Below, one piece after another: positions 36,360 through 45,606 of a DNA stretch of 64,000 nt. Both the position numbers and the translations under genes were made by a program. Source of the stretch: Polyangiaceae bacterium (GTDB lineage: Bacteria; Myxococcota_A; Polyangia; Polyangiales; Polyangiaceae); assembly GCA_023150915.1 (NCBI GenBank), contig JAKLKA010000026.1, positions 30,063 to 94,062 of the forward strand. The letters are read 5' to 3'. The notes under the pieces were generated by a model that was given only the letters and a program-made list of their open reading frames with translations, was not told the DNA's origin and did no database searches. Every line of letters begins with the position of its first letter. The stretch's first letter is position 1.

Positions 36360-37940
36360 GTGCACCTTCACCCCACCCGCACCGCCGTGGATCTCGCCGT
36401 CGCCGGCGTGGTGGCGGTCGGCGTGGGGCTGGTGGCCCAAGAAGCGGCGGTGGTGGCCTGGGGGGGCGCGCTCTTGGTCGGTCTGGCCGTGGCGCGCGCC
36501 GTGACCGCGGTGGGCGTCGCCCGGGTACGCGCCGCGGGTTTCGAGATGCTGTGGCGCAGCGAGCCCCGAACGCGCCGCGTGGCACGCGGCGACGTGCTCG
36601 AGCTCGAGGCCGAGGTGCGCAACCGCGATACCCGCGCGGCCCGCTACGTCGGCTTGCGCGTGGTGGCCTCGCCGAACCTCGAGATCGAAATCGAGCCCGC
36701 CGAGGGCGAGGTGCCGGCGGGCGGGCGGCTGCGCGCGGTGGTGAAGGTGAAAGCGCCCCGGGTGGGGCGGCACGGGCTGCACGGTCTCTCGCTGGAAGTG
36801 CGCGGCAGCCCCGGCCTCTACGAGGTGCCCCTCACCTTTGCCAACCCGTTCGGCATCGAAGTCTTGCCGCGACCCTTCATGTTGACCATGCGGTCGCCGC
36901 GCGGCGGCAGAAGTCGGATGGTCGCCGACGAGGGTCGCCCGGGACCGCTCTCGGGCGATGGGATGGAGCTGCGCGAGCTGCGCGAGCATCGCCCCGGCGA
37001 TCCGCTCAAGCGCGTGGCGTGGAAGGCCTCGGCCCGGCGCGGCACACTGATGGTGCGCGACTACGAGCGCGAAGAGCGCGACGTCGTCTGGATCTTGCTC
37101 GACGCTTCGGTCGAGCTGTGGTCCGGCGAGTTGGGCCTTTCGCCGCTCGATCTGGCCGTGGACGAGGTCGCCGCCGTGGCGATGCGGCACCTGGGCCGCG
37201 GCGATCGGGTGGGGCTGGGCGTGCTGGGCGCGCGGCGCCTGGCCTGGATGCCACCGGCGCGGGGCCCTGCCCATGGCATCGAGCTGATGGTCGCGCTGGC
37301 GCACGCCACCGGCACCTACGACTCCGATCGCAGCGATCTGGACGAAGTGGACGTCGCGATGCGCGTGCTCGAGCACATGCGCCCGCTCGATCCGGCGGCG
37401 GCGGCCCGGGTTCGCCCCAGCGACTTGGACCGCGTGGCTCGGCGCGTGGATCGCGTGAAGGCGCGGTCGCCGTTCCCGTCGGCAGCGGTCTGGGCGGAAG
37501 CAGCCCGCGACCGCACGCTCCGCAGCTACCTGGCGGCGTTCGGAATGTCGTCGCCGCCGCGGCTCGAGGCCGAACGCCCGCGGACCGACGCGCGGCTGGC
37601 GGCAGCGCTAGAGCGCGTGACGCGCGACAAGCCCAAGGCCAGCGTGGTGTACGTGTGGTCCGTGGCGCCCGACGTGGCCGCCCGCCCCGAGCTGGGCGCC
37701 GCGCTGGCTCGTTTCCCGCGCCGCAGCATCGATCTGCGCTGGCTCTCGATGCGACTGGAGCCGGGGATCCCCAAGACCGGCAGCGAGAGCATGGGGGCGG
37801 TGGGTGACGCAGTGCGCGTCCGCGCGCTGGTCGCCCAAGAGCGCGGGGAGCACGAGCTGCGGCGACAGGGCATCCGGGTCGAGCGCGCCGTTCCCCGCGC
37901 TGCGGCGCTGCCGCCCCCGTCGAGCACCGAGCTTCCGTAA
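36360..37940 (+). CDS. DUF58 protein of the MoxR-associated family
   Basis: 526 aa from a GTG start. Two N-terminal membrane helices (about 10-50) are followed by a beta domain (70-180) and the DUF58 core with the hallmark GDPLKRVAWKASARRGTLMV (about 215-234) and a VWA-like strand VVWILLDASVELWSG carrying a DxS. The C-terminal part is helical and Arg-rich. DUF58 proteins belong to MoxR/DUF4350/DUF4129 gene sets and probably supply the VWA-type partner of the MoxR ATPase. The rest of that set is at 29.5-31.8 kb, so the locus is split by a lipoprotein, an AraC regulator, an Omp85-like barrel and the Sel1 protein. Confidence 0.9.
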   Translation: MHLHPTRTAVDLAVAGVVAVGVGLVAQEAAVVAWGGALLVGLAVARAVTAVGVARVRAAGFEMLWRSEPRTRRVARGDVLELEAEVRNRDTRAARYVGLRVVASPNLEIEIEPAEGEVPAGGRLRAVVKVKAPRVGRHGLHGLSLEVRGSPGLYEVPLTFANPFGIEVLPRPFMLTMRSPRGGRSRMVADEGRPGPLSGDGMELRELREHRPGDPLKRVAWKASARRGTLMVRDYEREERDVVWILLDASVELWSGELGLSPLDLAVDEVAAVAMRHLGRGDRVGLGVLGARRLAWMPPARGPAHGIELMVALAHATGTYDSDRSDLDEVDVAMRVLEHMRPLDPAAAARVRPSDLDRVARRVDRVKARSPFPSAAVWAEAARDRTLRSYLAAFGMSSPPRLEAERPRTDARLAAALERVTRDKPKASVVYVWSVAPDVAARPELGAALARFPRRSIDLRWLSMRLEPGIPKTGSESMGAVGDAVRVRALVAQERGEHELRRQGIRVERAVPRAAALPPPSSTELP

Positions 37941-38000
37941 GTGCTTCGGGATGCGACAAAGGTGACAAGGCGGGCGCCGGTCCGTTAGGTCCGTACGGTG

Positions 38001-38849
38001 ATGACCGAGCGCGAGCACGGCCCCAAGGCCCAGTTGGCTGCGCGCGGGCTCTTCGCCAAGAAGCACTTCGGTCAGAACTTCTTGCACGACCGCAGCATCG
38101 CGGCGCGCATCGCCGAGCTGGCGACCACGCCGCCCGGCGGCACGGTGGTCGAGCTGGGTGCGGGCCTGGGCGCCCTCACCTCGCCGCTCATCGAGCGCGC
38201 GGCGCACGTGGTGGCGGTGGAGCGCGATCGGGATCTGATCCCCGCGCTGCGGCAGACCTTCGCAGAAGCGCTGAGCCAGGGGCGGCTGCAGATCGTCGAG
38301 GCCGACGCCAAGCACGTGGATCCGGGGGCCCTTGGCGGCGCGCACCCCCGCCCCCACGTGCTGGCCGGCAATCTGCCCTACAACATCACCGGGCCGCTGC
38401 TGACGCTGGCCACCGCGAACGCCTCGAAGCTCGACCGCGTGGTCTATCTGGTGCAGCTCGAGGTGGCCGACCGCGTGGCGGCCACGCCCGGCTCGGAAGC
38501 GTGGGGTGCGCTCAGCGTGTTCGTCCAGGCGCAGTTCGCTCCGAAGCGGGCGCTGGTCGTCCGCCGGGGCGCCTTCCACCCTCAGCCCAACGTGGACTCG
38601 GCGGTGCTGGTGCTCGATCCGCTGCCCACCCCGGTGCCCGAGACCGACGCCTTTCGCGCGCTGGTGCGCGCCGCCTTCGCCCAGCGTCGAAAGAAGCTGG
38701 TCAACGCCTGGCGCGGCGTGCGCGGGCAAGAGAGCGGCGCGATCGCCGCGGCCGCCGAGCGTGCGAGCATCGATCTGGATCTGCGCGGCGAGGTGCTCTC
38801 GGTCGCCGACTTCGCGCGCATGGCCCGGGAGCTGGAAGCATGCCCCTGA
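38001..38849 (+). CDS. rsmA: 16S rRNA dimethyladenosine transferase
   Basis: 282 aa (ATG 38001; a GTG lies one codon earlier). The N-terminal KKHFGQNFLHD is the family signature. The SAM-binding motif is VVELGAGLGALTSPL, then VVAVERD, and the catalytic motif is NLPYNI. The C-terminal helical domain has FHPQPNVDSAVL and FAQRRKKLVNAWRG. RsmA (KsgA) dimethylates two adjacent adenines near the 3' end of 16S rRNA during small-subunit assembly. The length is normal. The next gene starts 10 bp inside its 3' end, so they are coupled. Confidence 0.97.
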   Translation: MTEREHGPKAQLAARGLFAKKHFGQNFLHDRSIAARIAELATTPPGGTVVELGAGLGALTSPLIERAAHVVAVERDRDLIPALRQTFAEALSQGRLQIVEADAKHVDPGALGGAHPRPHVLAGNLPYNITGPLLTLATANASKLDRVVYLVQLEVADRVAATPGSEAWGALSVFVQAQFAPKRALVVRRGAFHPQPNVDSAVLVLDPLPTPVPETDAFRALVRAAFAQRRKKLVNAWRGVRGQESGAIAAAAERASIDLDLRGEVLSVADFARMARELEACP

Positions 38850-39310
38850 CCCGACGCGCACTGGTGCTCTGGGCCATGGCCTGCGCCGTGGCCTGCGAGC
38901 CCCCCGCCGCTGCCGTGGGGCCGGTGGCGCGGGCCGAGCTCGGCGTGTTCTTCGGCGGCCAGGTGCAAGAGCGGGCCGAGATCCCCTTCACGCTGGACCG
39001 CAACCGACAGGTGCAGGGCTTCCGCCTGACCTTTCACCGGGCCCTGAGCCGACCGGTCGAGATCCGCTGGGAGGTCGATCGCCCCGGGCCGCGAGGGCGC
39101 GGGCGAGCCGTCGAGCTCGGCGACTCGCAGGCTCGCCCGGGCATGACGGTGTTCGATCAAGAGATCGCCTTCAAGCCGGGCGACCCGCTTGGCAGCTGGA
39201 AGATCCGGGTGTTCGTCGACGGCGAGGTGGCGCTCGATCGCAGCCTGGTGATCTACGACCCCGACGCCCGCAAGCGCGAGCCCGTCCTGGGAAAACGCAG
39301 CGGCAAGTAG
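38840..39310 (+). CDS. small lipoprotein coupled to rsmA
   Basis: 156 aa from ATG 38840, which lies inside the last codons of rsmA. The signal peptide ends in AVAC (Cys20). The mature part is a compact beta-rich domain (VFFGGQVQERAEIPFTLDRN, VEIRWEVDRPGP, GSWKIRVFVDGEVALDRSL) that looks like an immunoglobulin-like sandwich. No catalytic motif is seen. Because its function seems unrelated to rRNA methylation, the coupling may only reflect gene packing. Confidence 0.85.
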   Translation: MPLTRRALVLWAMACAVACEPPAAAVGPVARAELGVFFGGQVQERAEIPFTLDRNRQVQGFRLTFHRALSRPVEIRWEVDRPGPRGRGRAVELGDSQARPGMTVFDQEIAFKPGDPLGSWKIRVFVDGEVALDRSLVIYDPDARKREPVLGKRSGK

Positions 39311-39323
39311 GGCGCTGGAGCGG

Positions 39324-40124
39324 TCACTTTCCGGCAGCGCAGTCTGCCGTGCACTGCCAATCCGCGATGCAGTCGTTGCACCAATGGAAGTTCGCGCCCG
39401 GCGAAGCGTCGAGGACGGCCTTGCACGGGAAGTCGGGCGACGCCGGATCGCACTTTGGCGTGCCGAGGCACCCGGCCTTCAAGGCGCACAGGAGCACCGG
39501 GAGCACCGGCAAACCCATGCAAGCGCTGTCGCAGAGCCCACACGCGCACTTCGTACACGCGGTCTTGCCACCGAGGTTGGAAAGGCACTGGGTCTTGGCA
39601 TCGTTCGTTCCGGCGTCGCCCTCGCACTGTCCATGCCAGCACACCGCCGGAACGGGGCTGATGTTGCAGGGAGGAAGCGGCGGTAGACATGCGTCGAGGG
39701 CGCCGGCGAGCTTCGCGTATTCCGTCTTGTCGTGGGCGGCGTTCAGGTAGAACCCGCCCGCGTAGTGAGGGCTCGGGCAAAGCTCTTGCACGCGGGACTC
39801 GGCCTTGACGAAAACGCAGTCGGTATCCGCGGCGCACCCCTTGTTCGCCTTCACGAACGCGATCACCGCGGCTTGCTCCGCTGCACACGCACCGACCGAG
39901 CCGTCGGCGTCCGCGGAGCTGTCGGGCGCGCCTGCGCTGCCGCCGCTGCCGCCGCCACTGGGAGCTCCGCCGCCGCCACCGAGCCCTGCCACGCCCGCCG
40001 CCCCGGCGTCTGGCCTCCCCGCGACCGCCTCGTCGTCGCAGCTCGAGCCAAGCCCCAGGGCGAGCGCGCAAACGAACCAGATGCTGGAAAGCCGCACGGT
40101 GCCCACGTTCACCACGAATCCCAT
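39324..40124 (-). CDS. Cys-rich lipoprotein with Gly/Ser linker
   Basis: 266 aa from ATG 40124. The signal peptide ends at GLGSSC (Cys29), a loose lipobox. A Gly/Ala/Ser/Asp linker (32-78) leads to a Cys-rich domain with about 20 Cys, including CAADTDCVFV, CTKCACGLCDSAC and CNDCIADWQCTADC. The CxxDxDC pattern recalls the Cys-rich modules of myxobacterial surface proteins. It converges with the rsmA lipoprotein gene, 13 bp apart. Third-base GC is visibly lower than in neighbours, so recent acquisition or relaxed selection is possible. Function is unknown. Confidence 0.82.
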   Translation of the reverse strand: MGFVVNVGTVRLSSIWFVCALALGLGSSCDDEAVAGRPDAGAAGVAGLGGGGGAPSGGGSGGSAGAPDSSADADGSVGACAAEQAAVIAFVKANKGCAADTDCVFVKAESRVQELCPSPHYAGGFYLNAAHDKTEYAKLAGALDACLPPLPPCNISPVPAVCWHGQCEGDAGTNDAKTQCLSNLGGKTACTKCACGLCDSACMGLPVLPVLLCALKAGCLGTPKCDPASPDFPCKAVLDASPGANFHWCNDCIADWQCTADCAAGK

Positions 40125-40266
40125 CCGGCGTCGCTGCTCCGATGCCCCACGCCCGCCCTCATCGCAGGATTGTACAATGCACACGCCTGGGCGGCTCCCT
40201 CCGGACGACGCCGACGGCCAAGCCGGCGGCCGCGCCACGCGGCCCTTCGATGATCCGATGACGTCG

Positions 40267-40295
40267 CCCGGGGCCGCGATGAACGCGGCTCCGGG
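40267..40295. terminator. 12-bp GC hairpin, possible terminator
   Basis: CCCGGGGCCGCG (40267-40278) and CGCGGCTCCGGG (40284-40295) pair over 12 bp with one G-T wobble around the loop ATGAA. It lies after the weak ORF and before the Cys-rich lipoprotein gene on the minus strand. No U-tract follows on either strand. Confidence 0.4.
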
Positions 40296-40311
40296 CGGCG
40301 CGCTTCAGTCT

Positions 40312-40524
40312 TCAGTGAGTCAGCTTCCAGAGGGATGCGAGCAAGCGATCGAGCTTCGCTGCAGCGGGCGCGAGCTCTTCGGGGCTGAAGTAGCCGGAAG
40401 CCCACACTGCCGCAGAGGCCCACCAGCACCTCGCTGGTGCTGCCTGCGGCGGTTTGGTAGCGGCTGCGCCCATGACGCCCGCCACCTCAGCCACCGCCAC
40501 CGCCACCAGCACCGCCACCGCCAC
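40312..40524 (-). CDS. weak hypothetical ORF
   Basis: 70 codons from GTG 40524. The first half is low-complexity Val/Ala from a trinucleotide run; the second half (WASGYFSPEELAPAAAKLDR onward) has good third-base GC and ends in LLASLWKLTH. It may be the tail of a decayed gene or a small protein starting at ATG 40473. No family is recognised. Not reliable. Confidence 0.2.
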   Translation of the reverse strand: MAVAVLVAVAVAEVAGVMGAAATKPPQAAPARCWWASAAVWASGYFSPEELAPAAAKLDRLLASLWKLTH

Positions 40525-40587
40525 GGGCCCCGACGCCGTCGCTGCCGCCGCCCCCCGGCATCAGCCACAGCCACCTTGCTCAGCCGC

Positions 40588-41481
40588 CTACGAGCACACC
40601 CGGTTCCGGCCGCCCTTCTTGGCTTGATAGAGCAGCTCGTCCGCGCGTCGGAAGAGGTCCGGCGCGGTGCTGTCGGCCTCGATCGCCTCCGAGCAGCCGA
40701 TGCTCACCGTGACCGGGATGTTGGTGTTCTGGAACACGAAGCTGTGGGCGGCAATGCGGGCCCGCAGGTTCTCGGCGAGCGAAACGGCACCCTCGAGGGT
40801 GGTCTCGGGCAAGAGCACGACGAACTCTTCACCGCCGTAGCGCGCCACCGTCTCGTCGCGGCGCACGCGGCCCTGAACCAGACCCGCCAGCTCGCGCAAG
40901 ACGTGGTCGCCGGCCAAGTGCCCGTACTGGTCGTTGATCTTCTTGAAGTGGTCGATGTCCAGCACCAAGAGCGAGAGCGGGCGCCGATGCCGGCGGGCGC
41001 GCAAGTACTCGCGCTCGAGGGTCTCGTCGAAGTGCCGCCGGTTGTTCACCTGCGTCAGGCCGTCGGTGATGGTCAGCTTGAAGACCTCTTCGAAGTAGGC
41101 GCTCTCGGCGTCTGCGCCGGTCAGGTACTTGAAGATGGTGGACCCGACCTTGATGCGGTCGCCGTGGCCAAGCGGGGCCTCGCGCTGCAACTCTGCTTCG
41201 TTGTGCAGCGTGCCGTTGCGCGACCCGACATCGACGACGAACCACGCGGTCTCGCGCTGCTCGATCTGCGCGTGCCGGCGCGACACCGCGTCGTCGTCCA
41301 GCACGATGTCGCTGTCTTGGATGCGGCCGATGGTGAGGGGGCTCTTTTCCAGCTTGAATCGCTTGCCGCGCAGGCCCTCGTCTTTGGCATAGATCACCAC
41401 CAGCGAGTCGTTGCCGGGCGAAGCCGGCGGCGGGCGCTTGCCCACCTCGGTGATGACCGTTTCTTGATCGAAGTTGGCCAC
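40588..41481 (-). CDS. FHA-GGDEF diguanylate cyclase
   Basis: 297 aa. An FHA domain (about 28-120) has LTIGRIQDSDIVLDDDAVSR, RRHAQI and GSRNGT, which read phosphothreonine. The GGDEF domain (about 138-297) carries the active-site GGEEF (216-220) and LDIDHFKKINDQYGH. The position of the inhibitory RxxD site reads RRDE (207-210), so product inhibition may be weak or absent. It should make cyclic di-GMP under control of a Ser/Thr kinase. It starts 10 bp after the preceding gene stop on the same strand. A PilZ-type receptor candidate is encoded at 56552. Confidence 0.95.
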   Translation of the reverse strand: MANFDQETVITEVGKRPPPASPGNDSLVVIYAKDEGLRGKRFKLEKSPLTIGRIQDSDIVLDDDAVSRRHAQIEQRETAWFVVDVGSRNGTLHNEAELQREAPLGHGDRIKVGSTIFKYLTGADAESAYFEEVFKLTITDGLTQVNNRRHFDETLEREYLRARRHRRPLSLLVLDIDHFKKINDQYGHLAGDHVLRELAGLVQGRVRRDETVARYGGEEFVVLLPETTLEGAVSLAENLRARIAAHSFVFQNTNIPVTVSIGCSEAIEADSTAPDLFRRADELLYQAKKGGRNRVCS

Positions 41482-41491
41482 GCTGGTGCCG

Positions 41492-42178
41492 CTACTTGCG
41501 AGTGCCTTCGAAGTGATAGTGGAGCTTGCCGCTCATCGAGAATTCGCTGCCGCCGCCGACCTGGATGTCGAAGTCCGCGTCGATGGTCAGCTTCTTGTCC
41601 TCGAAGGTGGCCGTGCCCTGGGTGAGGGTGCCGGTCATCCCGGGGCCGTCGTTGCCCCAGCACTTCTGCCCGGCGCTGAAGCTCGCGGTCTTGCCGTTGG
41701 TCTTGGCCTTGAGCGTGCAGATGTCTTTGCCGGTGCCGCTGTCGATGAAGCTGACCGCGATCTCGCCCCCGGTGCCATCCACGCGGGTCCGGGCCTTGTC
41801 GTCCTTCTCCGAGCGCTCGGTGCCGGCCATCTTGTAGGTCGAGGTGTCGCTGCCGACGTATTCCCCCGCATAGACCACGACCACGGCCGGCTTCGCGCCG
41901 GGCCCCTTGGGCGCGGGTGCCCCGGGCTTGGGGGCCTCGGCGGTGGCGGTCGGCGGCGGAGGCGTGGGGGCAGCGGGCGGCGGCGGCGCGTCGGGGCGAG
42001 GGGCCCCGGTCGGCTGGGGCGCGCCCTTCGCCTTCGCGCCCTGCGCGGTCTCGGCCTTGGCGGCGGCGAGCGCTTCGGCCTTCGCCAGCGGGCCCTCGCC
42101 GAGCGGCGTGGCGCTGGGCAGCTGGGCCGCGCAGGCGAGCGCGAAGCACGGGACCAGCCAGAGCGAGAGCTTGCGCAT
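41492..42178 (-). CDS. lipoprotein with Pro-rich linker and beta domain
   Basis: 228 aa from ATG 42178. The signal peptide ends in FALAC (Cys16). An Ala/Lys stretch and a Pro-rich linker (about 50-95) precede a beta-rich domain (100-228) with VVVVYAGEYVGSDTSTYKMA, two Cys in DICTLKA and QKCWGND, and strands of alternating Lys/Asp. A small barrel or sandwich is likely. It lies 49 bp after atpC and 10 bp before the FHA-GGDEF gene. Function is unknown. Confidence 0.82.
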   Translation of the reverse strand: MRKLSLWLVPCFALACAAQLPSATPLGEGPLAKAEALAAAKAETAQGAKAKGAPQPTGAPRPDAPPPPAAPTPPPPTATAEAPKPGAPAPKGPGAKPAVVVVYAGEYVGSDTSTYKMAGTERSEKDDKARTRVDGTGGEIAVSFIDSGTGKDICTLKAKTNGKTASFSAGQKCWGNDGPGMTGTLTQGTATFEDKKLTIDADFDIQVGGGSEFSMSGKLHYHFEGTRK

Positions 42179-42227
42179 GTCGAAGTCAAACCACGGGTCG
42201 AGGCCCGGAGCAAACCCCGCGTGCCGC

Positions 42228-42779
42228 TCAGCCTTCGCGTTCGTGCTTCGCGTCGACGGCCGCCTCTTCGTCCACGATGGCCTCGGCAAGCGGCATCGCT
42301 TCCGCGAGGTAGCTCTGGTGCGGAACCAGCTGGAACTCTTGGAAGGTGCGGATGGTCGCGGGGGGCGGATCGCCGTAGAGCTCGAGCTGGGTCGCGGCCC
42401 ACAGCTCTTTGGTGATCAGCGCCGCGTGCTCCGGGGTCCCCGGATCGCCCGTGTACTGATCGAGGGCCTCGTCCGCCTCTTTCAGCTCCAGGCGCGCGCG
42501 GACCGGATCGACGTCGGCCTTGCGGATGAAGCGATCGGTGAGCAAGACCGCCCGCTCGTCGGCCACGTCGATGAAGCCGGCGCCGACGGCCACCCAGTGC
42601 TCTTCACCCTCTTGGTGGTAGCTGACGATGCCGGTCTTGAGGGCCGCCAAGAGCGGGCGATGTGCCGGAAGCACGCCGAACTCGCCTTCGACGCTGGGCG
42701 CCGTCAGGTCGTGGACCTCTTCACTGAGGGCCACGCCCTCGGGCGTGACGATTTCCAAGGTGATGGTCTGAGCTGCCAT
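42228..42779 (-). CDS. atpC: ATP synthase F1 epsilon subunit
   Basis: 183 aa. The N-terminal beta sandwich has TITLEIVTPEGVALSEEVHD, VEGEFGVLPAHRPLLAALK and VAVGAGFIDVADERAVLLTD, all standard for epsilon. The C-terminal helical part (about 88-130) is followed by an extra tail of about 45 residues beyond the usual 135-140. Epsilon couples the rotor to F1 and inhibits ATP hydrolysis. It starts 14 bp after the atpD stop. The alpha, gamma, delta and Fo genes are not in the window. Confidence 0.95.
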   Translation of the reverse strand: MAAQTITLEIVTPEGVALSEEVHDLTAPSVEGEFGVLPAHRPLLAALKTGIVSYHQEGEEHWVAVGAGFIDVADERAVLLTDRFIRKADVDPVRARLELKEADEALDQYTGDPGTPEHAALITKELWAATQLELYGDPPPATIRTFQEFQLVPHQSYLAEAMPLAEAIVDEEAAVDAKHEREG

Positions 42780-42793
42780 GACGCCCGCCTGGA

Positions 42794-44254
<1,461 letters not shown>

Positions 44255-44312
44255 TTAGTCGGGCCCGAGAGGGACGCTGGCCGCATGGGCAGGACCTCGT
44301 CGGACGAGCGCG

Positions 44313-44341
44313 CGTCTACCATGCCGCACCGCGTCTGCCAA
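44313..44341 (-). promoter_or_regulatory. sigma70-like promoter for atpDC
   Basis: On the minus strand TTGGCA (44341-44336), a 17-bp spacer and TAGACG (44318-44313) lie about 70 bp before the atpD ATG. The -35 box matches well, the -10 box only moderately. It would explain expression of atpDC apart from the other ATP synthase genes. Confidence 0.45.
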
Positions 44342-44364
44342 CGGTTCTCGTGACGGGTTTCCGC

Positions 44365-45513
44365 TCAGAACCGGACGGCGACGGTGGCCGTCTTGCCGGC
44401 GACGGCAGAGGCGCTGCGCACCGCGCGTTTTCCGTCGGGGCCGATCAGCACCACGGTGTGGGGACCGGGCTTCACTTTCAGGCCCATGACCGGCGTCTGG
44501 CCCACCGGGCGACCGTCGACGACCACGGTCGACGCGGGGATCGAGTTGACGTTCAGGCGGGCGCCCAGGAGCGCGGGGCGGACCAGCGCGGGGCGCGCGC
44601 TCTCGGTCGGTCCGGGGGCGACCGGGGCCTCCGGCGCAGCCGGCGCGGGGACCGCCACCGCAGCGAGCGCCAGGGGGGGCAGCGGCGCGGGCGCGGCCGC
44701 CGGCGCGGCCACCGCCGTGGGCGGCACCTCGCGACTCGGCAGAAGCTCGAAGGCCACCTGGGTCGGCTCGCCCTCGCGCCCCGCGTGGACGGAGCGCGAC
44801 GGCGGAGTCTCGAACCCGAGCGCGCGGACCGTGATCCAGTGCACGCCCGGCGTCAGCTCGAGCTCGCAGGGCGTGCCGTCACACTCGGCGCTGCCGTCGA
44901 CGAACACGCGCCCGTTCGTCACCGCCGTGCCATCGGGCGCGACCGCGCTCACGACCCGCGTGTGCGCGAGACGGGACGCCTCGCGCGCTCGGGAGCCGAG
45001 CCCGACGATAGCCATCAAGACCATGGCCACCAGACACACGGCCATCGCGATCGAGAGCACCGGCGTGAGACGCGCTCGCGACGACGGCGGCGGCGGGCTT
45101 GGTTCGAGCAGTCGCGGGCTTGGCACCGGCGTGGGGCGCCACCCGGGAACGATCGGCAGCCCCATCATCTGGCGCAACGCCGGAACCGTCTTCTTCCAGG
45201 TGCTCACGCTGGTGTCCGAGTCGAACGGCGTGCGGCCCACCGAGAGCCGCGGCTCGGAGTGCAGACGCGGAAGGTTCGGCGCCGACGCGAACGCCCCCGA
45301 CGCGCTGGGGAAGGACTCTGCCGGGGCGGGCGGGGGCGGAAGGGTCGGCTGGACCCAGGCCGGAATGGGCATCTCTTCGGTGACCGACTCGGCGGCGAAC
45401 CTCGGGTGGACGATGACGTCGGTGATCTCCCGCTCGAAGCGGTCCCCGCCGTCCCACTTCCGGGTCCGCGTGAGGTCGTCGTCTTCGGTGCTCCAGTCGG
45501 GGAGGTAGCTCAT
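44365..45513 (-). CDS. single-span membrane protein with PEGA domains
   Basis: 382 aa. The N-terminal half is Pro/Ser-rich and cytoplasmic, with a membrane helix at about 155-175 (VLSIAMAVCLVAMVLMAIVG). Outside the membrane are PEGA-like beta modules: GRVFVDGSAECDGTPCELEL, then a Pro/Ala linker and a second module LNVNSIPASTVVVDGRPVGQ-TPVMGLKVKPG. PEGA domains are thought to bind peptidoglycan or glycan. No kinase domain is fused, unlike many myxobacterial proteins of this layout. It lies 126 bp upstream of atpD on the same strand but is separated from it by a promoter. Confidence 0.87.
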   Translation of the reverse strand: MSYLPDWSTEDDDLTRTRKWDGGDRFEREITDVIVHPRFAAESVTEEMPIPAWVQPTLPPPPAPAESFPSASGAFASAPNLPRLHSEPRLSVGRTPFDSDTSVSTWKKTVPALRQMMGLPIVPGWRPTPVPSPRLLEPSPPPPSSRARLTPVLSIAMAVCLVAMVLMAIVGLGSRAREASRLAHTRVVSAVAPDGTAVTNGRVFVDGSAECDGTPCELELTPGVHWITVRALGFETPPSRSVHAGREGEPTQVAFELLPSREVPPTAVAAPAAAPAPLPPLALAAVAVPAPAAPEAPVAPGPTESARPALVRPALLGARLNVNSIPASTVVVDGRPVGQTPVMGLKVKPGPHTVVLIGPDGKRAVRSASAVAGKTATVAVRF

Positions 45514-45606
45514 GGCGACCCTCGAAAGCTACACCATCCCACCTCGGATTACACGCAGTAAATGCCTGGAACCACAGGTATTTTTTGTTTAGGCCGGAAG
45601 ATTGCG
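45514..45606. other. short AT-rich gap
   Basis: This 93-bp gap holds the least GC-rich stretch around, with TATTTTTTGTTT after a small CCTG/CAGG hairpin. On the plus strand it would look like a terminator, but no plus-strand gene ends here. It may instead hold the promoter of the PEGA gene. Confidence 0.3.

Larger units (their letters stand above)
40125..40587. other. 463-bp stretch without a firm gene
   Basis: This gap between two minus-strand genes holds a strong hairpin (40267-40295), a weak 70-codon frame (40312-40524) and a CCACCG-type trinucleotide run (about 40485-40540). Codon bias is poor in all frames except the last 25 codons of the weak frame, so most of it is probably non-coding. 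Confidence 0.5.

Noticed and set aside
40485..40540. CCACCG-type repeats considered as a CRISPR or regulatory array
   Set aside because: It is a simple trinucleotide run without spacers or regular unit length, and no cas gene is in the window.
45560..45595. Hairpin plus T-run on the plus strand, like an intrinsic terminator
   Set aside because: No plus-strand gene ends there; both neighbours are on the minus strand, and the stem is only 4-5 bp.
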